This document shows, one piece after another, positions 7,247-11,950 of a DNA stretch of 11,950 nucleotides (positions within the stretch are counted from its first letter, which is position 1; each line of letters begins with the position of its first letter). The notes below the pieces were generated by a model that saw only the letters and a list, made by a program, of their open reading frames with translations, was not told the origin of the DNA and made no database searches. The position numbers and the translations under genes are program-made. The stretch is from Deltaproteobacteria bacterium (lineage in GTDB: Bacteria; Desulfobacterota_B; Binatia; UBA9968), in NCBI GenBank assembly GCA_005879255.1, contig VBKY01000360.1, positions 1-11,950 of the forward strand, in the 5' to 3' direction.

Positions 7247-7321
7247 GTCATCCCTAACGAAGTGAGGGATCTTGATGTAGTGGTAGAAATCTCCGTATTG
7301 TCATTTCGAGCGAGAATCTTA
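7247..7321. repeat. Two directly repeated GTCATTCC-type repeat ends
   Basis: GTCATCCCTAACGAAGTGAG (7247-7266, continuing GGATCTT) and GTCATTTCGAGCGAGAATCT (7300-7319) are the same kind of unit in the same orientation. The second lacks a few bases relative to the usual 'GAGCG(A)AGCGAGAATCT' form. They fill the gap after the binding protein ending at 7228 and run directly into the broken cupredoxin fragment. Confidence 0.55.
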
Positions 7322-7592
7322 TGCCCGAGGAAAGGCGTTACTACAACCTGAGGACATCAATAAAACCAACGTCGAGCCTCCTCCTGTTCCTCAGAACGCT
7401 GGCGGGATAATCAGTGACTCTATTGGAAGAATCTACAGGGGTAATACCAATGTTGGTCGGAACGACGGCGTTGAAGTAGTACAGTTCTCTAAGCCCGGCA
7501 CCTATCTGGTGATCTGCGCGCGCAAAAATCATTTTTTTGATCCCGACACTCAGCAGTTTCAAATGTCCGTTTTCGTCCGCGTGCTTCCCTGA
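7287..7592 (+). pseudogene. 5'-truncated gene fragment encoding a cupredoxin-like C-terminal domain
   Basis: The frame is open from 7287 to TGA 7590-7592 but has no usable start codon. The first ATG is only about ten codons from the end. From about 7347 it reads like a real protein: 'PEDINKTNVEPPPVPQNAGG', 'IYRGNTNVGRNDGVEVVQF', then 'SKPGTYLVICARKNHFF' and 'MSVFVRVLP'. The pattern strand-Pro-Gly-x-Tyr-x4-Cys-x4-His-x10-Met followed by a final strand resembles the C-terminal copper-binding loop of plastocyanin-like cupredoxins. The N-terminal half, including the first copper-ligand His, is missing; the sequence before it is the repeat unit at 7300-7321. I read it as a remnant cut off by a deletion or repeat-mediated rearrangement. 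The cupredoxin assignment is from motif shape only. Confidence 0.6.
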
Positions 7593-7615
7593 TTTTTTAA
7601 AGGAAGTAGAATGGG

Positions 7616-7646
7616 CCTACGCAGAGCCAGAAAGACTCTGCGTAGG
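7616..7646. terminator. Perfect 11-bp hairpin with T-run, probable bidirectional terminator
   Basis: CCTACGCAGAG (7616-7626) pairs perfectly with CTCTGCGTAGG (7636-7646) around a nine-base loop. On the plus strand it is followed by TCATTTTT (7647-7654). On the minus strand it is followed by CCCATTCTACTTCC and, further on, TTTAAAAAA. It sits between the plus-strand block (last reading frame ends 7592) and the minus-strand gene whose stop codon, 7649-7647, directly abuts the stem, so it can serve both directions. Confidence 0.75.
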
Positions 7647-8648
7647 TCATTTTTGATATAGCTTCAAGACGAATCCGCTCTTTTCGATCTCCTTCAAAAT
7701 CGTGCCGTCGATGAATTGTTCCGGTTTGGCTGCTTTGGCTCTGGGATCTTTTTCGGCCATCCAGGTGAGCTGAGTTTGAATGGCGGCGGGCGAGACGTGC
7801 GGCACAGAGGGATAGATCTCGCGGTAGAGCCGATAGACTTCTTCCAAGGCTTCGCGGTCATCGATTTTAAGATATTTCCCGAGCGCCCGAATGCTCGGCT
7901 CGGGATTATTCTTGACCACGTAGATGCCTTCGATAATCGCGCGGAGATATCTCGTCGCGACGTCGGCATTGGCTTTAAGAAACGCGCGGCTGGTGATGAC
8001 TTCCAGCTGGGGAAATGGAATATCATACTGCGTCGGATCGGCGAGGATCGTGAAGCCGGCTTTCTTGGCAAGCGTGAAAAACTCCGGTGTAAGGATCGTC
8101 GCGTCGACGCTGCGCTTGTGCAGAGCGGAAAGGCGCGTGCTCGTGCCGCCGGTCTGAAGGATCATCACGTCTTTGTCGGCGACCAATCCGTAGCGCTGCA
8201 AGATCAGGCGCGCGGCCAAATCAGAAGCGCTGCCGAAGCGGGAAATCGCCAGCCGTTTGCCTTTTAACTGGTCGATGGTCTTGATGTCTTTTTGCGAGAG
8301 CAGCGCGTAGGGTAGGCGGCTTTCAATGCTGGCGATCGAAACTATGTCGCTGCCGGCTAGATTACTGCTGACCGCGACCGTGCCGCCTCCCATGGCGATC
8401 TGGGTTTCGCCGGCGGTCAACGCTTGGACCGTGGTGACGCCGCTTTCGATCAGGACAACATCGACGCTTAACCCATGCTTTTCAAAAATCTTGGCGTCCT
8501 TCGCCAGCCAATACGCCGCCATGTTGGCGGTGAGCGCGCTGTAGGAAGTTTTTAGGCGGGTTAGCTGCGCGAACGCAGATGGAGTACTGAAGAGTTGGAG
8601 TAGTCCGCAAATAATGACGAAGACGCGTGTTACAAAAGATAAGGTCAT
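7647..8648 (-). CDS. ABC transporter periplasmic substrate-binding protein, SsuA/THI5 type
   Basis: 333 residues from ATG 8648. The leader MTLSFVTRVFVIICGLLQLF is probably cleaved at Ala-Phe-Ala-Gln. Landmarks are 'RLKTSYSALTANMAAYWLAK', 'IFEKHGLSVDVVLIESG', 'AGETQIAMGGGTVAVSSNLA', 'IKTIDQLKGKRLAISRFG' and the C-terminal 'ILKEIEKSGFVLKLYQK'. It is a more distant relative of the two paralogues at 3991 and 6215, sharing their length and C-terminal 'KSGF' ending. I chose ATG 8648 because CGGAGAAG lies a few bases upstream and the hydrophobic leader starts there. Upstream in-frame starts as far as 8792 would only translate the dispersed repeat at 8664-8768 (giving DWIPACAGMT). It is the downstream member of a same-strand run with the hydrolase and the SDR. 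Confidence 0.9.
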   Translation of the reverse strand: MTLSFVTRVFVIICGLLQLFSTPSAFAQLTRLKTSYSALTANMAAYWLAKDAKIFEKHGLSVDVVLIESGVTTVQALTAGETQIAMGGGTVAVSSNLAGSDIVSIASIESRLPYALLSQKDIKTIDQLKGKRLAISRFGSASDLAARLILQRYGLVADKDVMILQTGGTSTRLSALHKRSVDATILTPEFFTLAKKAGFTILADPTQYDIPFPQLEVITSRAFLKANADVATRYLRAIIEGIYVVKNNPEPSIRALGKYLKIDDREALEEVYRLYREIYPSVPHVSPAAIQTQLTWMAEKDPRAKAAKPEQFIDGTILKEIEKSGFVLKLYQK

Positions 8649-8663
8649 TAACTTCTCCGGTTT

Positions 8664-8768
8664 CGTCATTCCGGCGCATGCCGGAATCCAATCATTTGAT
8701 GTTCTACGGAACGTACCTGGATACCGGCTGGAGTTTATCCTGAGCGCGGTCGAAGGGCCGGTATGACG
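8664..8768. repeat. Composite intergenic repeat with nested hairpins
   Basis: The outer ends CGTCATTCCGG (8664-8674) and CCGGTATGACG (8758-8768) are inverted copies with one mismatch. Inside are a perfect stem TTCCGGC/GCCGGAA with loop GCAT (8669-8686) and an 8-bp stem ATACCGGC (8721-8728) with GCCGGTAT (8757-8764). The second stem encloses TTTATCCTGAGCGCGGTCGA, a motif of another common dispersed repeat class. The element therefore looks like one repeat nested in another. It supplies the sequence just upstream of the binding protein starting at 8648. Confidence 0.7.
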
Positions 8769-8824
8769 ATTGGTAACTTTCACGCGCGACAAGAGCGGCT
8801 CAATCAGTCCCTACCTATTCAAAT

Positions 8825-9646
8825 CTAACTCAGGAGGAACTCGACCAGTACGCGGTTAAACTCCTCGGTCTCTTCGATCTGCGGTTCATGGGCCGAGTTC
8901 ATAAAGCGATGCACTTTGGAGCCGGGGACAATTTTCTGAAAGTTGACGTCCCAATCACTTTGATTTAGTGGGTCGTGCTTGCAGGACATGATGAGCAGCG
9001 GGATGTTGAGCTGCGAAAGCTGCTTGACGAATTCGTCAGTGGTCGAGCGCACTTGGTGAGCCGGACTTCTTAGACGGGCCGCTGACAATGTCTCCCATGC
9101 GCCAGGAATGATCGAGCTTTCGTAACGCTCGCGGATGTTTTCTTCGGTTTGCCACTTGGGATCGTGGTAGAGCAGCGCGACGATTTTTTTCATGTTCTCC
9201 ATCGACGGCGTGTAGTTATCGAGATCCGCCTGTGAGGTGGTTTTGAACACACTGGCGTTACCGCAGATGGTCACCATTTTTTGAATTTGCAACGGCGGTG
9301 GATGACGCACGGCGGTCCTGAGAATGAGACCGCCGCCGGCGGAATTGCCGACGAAGAATGCTTTGCCGATTCCCAGGGTTTCCAGGAATCTCTGCAGATG
9401 TCGGATGCGCAATCCGGCTGGATCTGAAAAGCTGTAAATCTTCTCTGTCTGCCCCCAGCCCAAAATATCCGGCGCAACGACATGAAATTTGCTGGCAAGG
9501 ACTTCAATGTTGTGGCGCCAGGTGATTTCAGCTGATGCGCCGTATTCGCCGCCATGGAGCAGCACGAGATCTGGCCCGCTGCCCGCCTCCAAAAAATGAG
9601 TCTTGACGTCGCCGGCGATAGTAGTTCGGTGTTGGTATTCAGCCAT
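8825..9646 (-). CDS. Alpha/beta-hydrolase fold protein (meta-cleavage-product hydrolase-like)
   Basis: 273 residues, complete, cytoplasmic (no leader). The catalytic machinery is intact: 'LVLLHGGEYG' with the His-Gly-Gly oxyanion-hole motif (31-33), 'VGNSAGGG' with nucleophile Ser102, 'IMSCKHDPL' with the acid Asp225, and 'MNSAHEPQ' with His253. The core 'FHVVAPDILGWGQTEK' matches the C-C-bond and ester hydrolases of the MhpC/BphD/DmpD group, which cut ring-fission products or esters. The sequence alone cannot separate these from other esterases or haloperoxidase-like relatives. ATG 9646 precedes the first strand directly; there is no good Shine-Dalgarno. It lies between an SDR upstream and a binding protein downstream on the same strand, separated by repeat-filled gaps of 124 and 176 bases, so co-transcription is possible but not certain. 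Confidence 0.9.
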   Translation of the reverse strand: MAEYQHRTTIAGDVKTHFLEAGSGPDLVLLHGGEYGASAEITWRHNIEVLASKFHVVAPDILGWGQTEKIYSFSDPAGLRIRHLQRFLETLGIGKAFFVGNSAGGGLILRTAVRHPPPLQIQKMVTICGNASVFKTTSQADLDNYTPSMENMKKIVALLYHDPKWQTEENIRERYESSIIPGAWETLSAARLRSPAHQVRSTTDEFVKQLSQLNIPLLIMSCKHDPLNQSDWDVNFQKIVPGSKVHRFMNSAHEPQIEETEEFNRVLVEFLLS

Positions 9647-9670
9647 TGGTGGCTCTACCGGAATCCGAGC

Positions 9671-9720
9671 GTAGGGCGGGTTTCAAACCCCGCCCCTACT
9701 GATGCCGGTTTTCACCGGCA
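9671..9720. repeat. Two adjacent intergenic hairpins
   Basis: GTAGGGCGGGTTT (9671-9683) pairs with AAACCCCGCCCCTAC (9685-9699) with two single-base bulges. Immediately after, TGCCGGT (9703-9709) pairs perfectly with ACCGGCA (9714-9720) around TTTC. The second ends in CCGGCATGACG, the same end type as the repeat at 8664-8768. They lie between the SDR and the hydrolase gene and could form a structured spacer in their shared transcript. Confidence 0.65.
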
Positions 9721-9770
9721 TGACGATAGGGGTGGTCGCCGAATTCTTTAACAACTTCTCAGACACCCCG

Positions 9771-10541
9771 TTATAGAAATGCCGTGCCACCGTCGACGGC
9801 GACGGTTTGGCCGGTCATAAAATCGCTGAGCGGCGATGCGAGGAAGAGCACTGTGCCGACCAGATCCTTAGGTAATTGGACCCGTTTCAAGCAGCGGTCA
9901 CCGACCCGCGCGCCGCGCATTTTAAGAACCTCTTCGGATGGATTGTCCTCGGAAAGAGTCGAACCGGGAGCGATCGCATTGACGTTGATGTTGTCGTCGC
10001 CGACTTCGCGGGCGAGGGTGCGGGTAAAGCCGATGACGCCGGCCTTCGAAGTCACGTAATGAATGCGCCCAGCGCTGCCGTTTAATACCGTGCCTGATGA
10101 AATATTGATGATCTTGCCTGATTTCTGGCGGCGCATAGTGGGCAGCACGGCGCGGCAGCAGAAGAACAAGCCTTTCAAATTCACCGCCATCATGCGGTCC
10201 CACTCGGCCGGGTCGATGCTGTCGATACCGCCGCGGTTCATCGGAATGGTTGCAAAGATCGCTGCATTATTGATCAGGATGTCGATCTGTCCAAACTTAT
10301 CGAGCGCGAGTTTGGCCATGTCTTTAGTCGATTGTTCGCCCGCCACATCGACCTTTGCAGCCAACGCTTTGGCATCGAACTGTTTGATCACTTCGCCGGC
10401 AACCTTTTCCGCTGCCGGTGCGTCGATATCGGCGACGACGACTTTCGCGCCCGCTTCGGCAAAGCCATGGCAATACGCCCGCCCGATGCCATGGCCGCCT
10501 CCGGTAACGATGGCCACTTTTTCTTTCAGTCCTTCGATCAT
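9771..10541 (-). CDS. SDR family NAD(P)-dependent oxidoreductase
   Basis: 256 residues, a complete classical short-chain dehydrogenase. It has the cofactor motif TGGGHGIG (13-20), an Asp at the end of the second strand ('VVVADID', Asp38) that favours NAD over NADP, 'DILINNAA' (87-94), Asn121 in 'VNLKG', and the catalytic set Ser149, Tyr162 and Lys166 ('YVTSK'). The C-terminus 'MTGQTVAVDGG' is standard for the family. Members oxidise or reduce hydroxyl/keto groups of diverse small molecules; the substrate is not readable. ATG 10541 is preceded by GAGGGAG six bases upstream, a good ribosome site. It is the first gene of the minus-strand run that continues with the alpha/beta hydrolase and a binding protein, which fits a catabolic role. 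Confidence 0.94.
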   Translation of the reverse strand: MIEGLKEKVAIVTGGGHGIGRAYCHGFAEAGAKVVVADIDAPAAEKVAGEVIKQFDAKALAAKVDVAGEQSTKDMAKLALDKFGQIDILINNAAIFATIPMNRGGIDSIDPAEWDRMMAVNLKGLFFCCRAVLPTMRRQKSGKIINISSGTVLNGSAGRIHYVTSKAGVIGFTRTLAREVGDDNINVNAIAPGSTLSEDNPSEEVLKMRGARVGDRCLKRVQLPKDLVGTVLFLASPLSDFMTGQTVAVDGGTAFL

Positions 10542-10707
10542 TAGAACTCCCTCGTTTGATTTGTTGCCAAAATAGCCCTAGAACTTTTGAAGTGTCAAGG
10601 TAACAATCGGCGCACCGGGGAAAATCCCGTTTATGATGCGCCATAGGTGGATTTTTTTGATGAAAGTAAGTTGCGATTTACGAATTGACGGGCAAGCGTT
10701 GCAGAAG

Positions 10708-11409
10708 ATGCGTTTAGGATTGATGTGTTTGGTTATCGCTCTTTTGATCGGGCTCAACTCAGCGCATGCGCAAAGCGATGGCTCGGAGATGCTGCCGATG
10801 TTTGGCCAGCCCAAAATAGCGCGACCGGATAATCTCAAGCAAGCGGACGAGGCGTTTATCCGTGATACGACTCTCAGATATGGTAGCCGGCAGGCCGCCA
10901 GCAACGCGCTCGCGACACAAGGCTGGGCGGCGATCCGAGCGAAGCAAGGCGATGTGGCAATGCAACGTTTCAATCAAGCATGGCTGTTGAATCCGAAAAA
11001 CTACAGCGTGTTTTGGGGCTTCGGAGCGGTGCTTAGCGAAAGAGGCAAATTGGCCGAAGCGATCGAGCAGCTGGAAACCGCCCGCGAGCTCACCGACGAT
11101 TCAACCCAGCGGACAGCACTTCTGTGCGATCTCGGCACGGTTCACTCGGAGTACGCCGCGCGTATGCCGGCGGAGAAACAGCTGGAGCGCGCCCATCACT
11201 TCGTCGTCGCCAATAATCGTTTCACAGAAAGCTTGGAGCTCAACCCGAAATACGCGCCGAGTTGGCGGGAATGGGCGATTTCGTTGTACGCTCAAGAGAG
11301 GTACTCCGAAGCCTGGATAAGGGTGAGACAGGCAAGAGCGCTCGACGCCGATCCCTTTCCGCCGGAGTTTTTGAAAAAGCTCTCAGAAAAGATGTCAGAG
11401 CCGAAGTGA
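10708..11409 (+). CDS. Exported tetratricopeptide-repeat (TPR) protein
   Basis: 233 residues from ATG 10708. The signal peptide MRLGLMCLVIALLIGLNSAHA is cleaved before Gln-Ser. A charged linker (about residues 23-67, with 'PMFGQP' and 'ADEAFIRDTTLRYGSRQAAS') is followed by TPR-like helix pairs. The clearest are at about 68-96 ('AAIRAKQGDVAMQRFNQAWL'), 102-126 ('GAVLSERGKLAEAIEQLETA') and 184-216 ('ISLYAQERYSEAWIRVRQAR'); the middle unit (about 138-180) is degenerate. TPRs form protein-binding superhelices, so a periplasmic scaffold role is likely. In-frame ATGs at 10660 and 10633 would lengthen the N-terminus; I prefer 10708 because the leader is then compact, but its ribosome site is weak. 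It is divergent from the SDR gene, with no obvious functional link to it. Confidence 0.82.
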   Translation: MRLGLMCLVIALLIGLNSAHAQSDGSEMLPMFGQPKIARPDNLKQADEAFIRDTTLRYGSRQAASNALATQGWAAIRAKQGDVAMQRFNQAWLLNPKNYSVFWGFGAVLSERGKLAEAIEQLETARELTDDSTQRTALLCDLGTVHSEYAARMPAEKQLERAHHFVVANNRFTESLELNPKYAPSWREWAISLYAQERYSEAWIRVRQARALDADPFPPEFLKKLSEKMSEPK

Positions 11410-11556
11410 TGCTAGATTATTGAGCCCTCCGACATCCGGGCCGATTGCCAGAATGTCACGCTACGCCGTCTTCCAGGCGATTCAAAAGCTTGATACGGCG
11501 CGAGCGTTAGAGTTCGCGCTGTTCAGGACTTTGTGCTTTCGCTCTTGATGAATCAC

Positions 11557-11640
11557 ATGCGCAATTTTCGAACGGGTGCCTTGGCAAAGCTCGGTCTGGT
11601 AGCGATCGGAGTTCTTCTCCATGCGGCCCCTCTCTGCGCA
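11557..11640 (+). other. Out-of-frame signal-peptide coding segment ahead of the formylglutamate amidohydrolase domain
   Basis: From ATG 11557 (in-frame ATG 11548 and GTG 11533 also possible) the frame reads MRNFRTGALAKLGLVAIGVL followed by LHAAPLCA, a convincing secretory leader with a basic start and hydrophobic core. Past about 11640 this frame degenerates into Arg/Pro-rich sequence and stops at 11802. The catalytic domain continues in the next frame, where the same DNA gives 'PLSAQEEQGPARLLTVW'. Joining the two gives a normal leader ending Ala-Pro-Leu-Ser-Ala-Gln. The switch falls in CCCCTCTCT (11627-11635), a mononucleotide and dinucleotide run prone to slippage. Confidence 0.6.
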
Positions 11641-11950
11641 AGAGGAGCAAGGACCAGCGCGGCTGCTGACGGTCTGGGCTGGGATGTTGCCGATTATTCT
11701 CTCTGCACCTCACGGCGGCCGCGAGTCGATCCCGGGAGTACCGGTCCGGCGGGGCATCGGCGTGCCGCAATTCACCACAGAACGAGACAGCAACACGGCT
11801 GAACTTGCGGAAGCGATTGGCCGTGCACTCGGCGATCGATTGGATGCCAAGCCCTTTGTGATTGTCGCCCGGTTCGAGCGAAAGTATGTCGATGCCAATC
11901 GTCCGCACGCCGCGGCCTATGAGTCGGCAGCGGCGAAGCCTTATTACGAG
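11621..11950 (+). CDS. N-formylglutamate amidohydrolase-like protein, 5' part (runs off the right edge)
   Basis: This frame is open from 11603 (stop at 11600-11602) to the window end; the first ATG is 11621 (MRPLSAQEEQ...). The sequence shows the hallmarks of the N-formylglutamate amidohydrolase family (PF05013-type): 'LPIILSAPHGGRESIPGVPV' with the metal-ligand His-Gly-Gly region, 'TTERDSNTAELAEAIG', 'AKPFVIVARFERKYVDANR' and 'AAAKPYYE'. Family members hydrolyse N-formyl-glutamate or related N-acyl amino acids using a metal. At least 110 codons are visible; the rest is outside. The authentic start is probably ATG 11557 in another frame, with a signal peptide, and a small indel near 11627-11635 separates the two. 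Alternatively ATG 11621 is real (CGGAG about nine bases upstream), giving a cytoplasmic form. Confidence 0.75.
   Translation, partial: MRPLSAQEEQGPARLLTVWAGMLPIILSAPHGGRESIPGVPVRRGIGVPQFTTERDSNTAELAEAIGRALGDRLDAKPFVIVARFERKYVDANRPHAAAYESAAAKPYYE

Noticed and set aside
7341..7562. A 73-codon minus-strand open frame over the cupredoxin fragment
   Set aside because: The plus strand gives the sensible cupredoxin-like sequence; the minus frame shows nothing recognisable.
7716..8267. A 183-codon plus-strand open frame
   Set aside because: Antisense to the receptor gene 7647-8648, with low-complexity Arg/Gly/Asp composition and no recognisable motif.
10063..10575. A 170-codon plus-strand open frame
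   Set aside because: Antisense to the SDR gene, whose motifs are complete.
10600..10707. Longer N-terminus of the TPR protein from ATG 10633 or 10660
   Set aside because: Possible, but it puts 16-25 mostly polar residues ahead of the signal peptide; not excluded, only less likely.
11507..11908. A 133-codon minus-strand open frame at the right end
   Set aside because: It is antisense to the formylglutamate amidohydrolase-like domain, which has clear family motifs; the minus frame is Arg-rich without motifs.
1..11950. CRISPR array, tRNA or rRNA genes, complete insertion sequences
   Set aside because: No regularly spaced direct repeats, no tRNA-like cloverleaf noticed by eye, and no transposase motifs in any frame considered.

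Overview
The window looks like accessory or catabolic chromosome of an uncultured, soil-type Gram-negative bacterium. The evidence is a moderately high GC content, many secretory signal peptides, AGGAGG-type ribosome sites, and intergenic gaps packed with GTCATTCC- and CCTGAGC-type repeats. The style resembles Binatota, Tectomicrobia, Rokubacteria or deltaproteobacterial metagenome genomes. That assignment is from the character of the genes only and nothing here proves the lineage. No RNA gene, CRISPR array, insertion sequence or regulator was recognised.

Layout: a partial exported protein (1-82, minus) is divergent from an SsuA/THI5-type periplasmic binding protein (231-1208, plus). Next come a leaderless binding-fold protein (1554-2615, minus) and a TctC/Bug-type binding protein (2791-3819, minus). 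A plus-strand block follows: a binding protein (3991-5013), a frameshifted amidohydrolase-2 family gene (5031-6079) and a second, closely related binding protein (6215-7228). After it lie a start-less cupredoxin fragment (7287-7592), a perfect hairpin (7616-7646), and a minus-strand run of binding protein (7647-8648), alpha/beta hydrolase (8825-9646) and short-chain dehydrogenase (9771-10541). The right end carries an exported TPR protein (10708-11409, plus) and the start of an N-formylglutamate amidohydrolase-like gene (about 11557 to the edge), whose signal peptide and catalytic domain lie in different frames.

How the genes may work together: six solute-binding-fold proteins occur in about 8.5 kb, with no ABC permease, ATPase or TctA/TctB membrane partner in view. 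They alternate with soluble enzymes typical of aromatic or carboxylic acid breakdown (an amidohydrolase/decarboxylase-type protein, a serine hydrolase and an SDR). The simplest reading is an expanded set of receptors feeding shared transporters elsewhere, with co-located catabolic enzymes. Substrates cannot be read from the sequence.

The most notable points are two probable frameshifts (amidohydrolase near 5110-5135; formylglutamate amidohydrolase near 11626-11638), the truncated cupredoxin gene beside a repeat, the leaderless binding-fold protein with a His-x2-His-x2-His cluster, and mosaic repeats in most intergenic gaps, one of which forms the 5' region of a gene. No clearly new multi-gene system was found.
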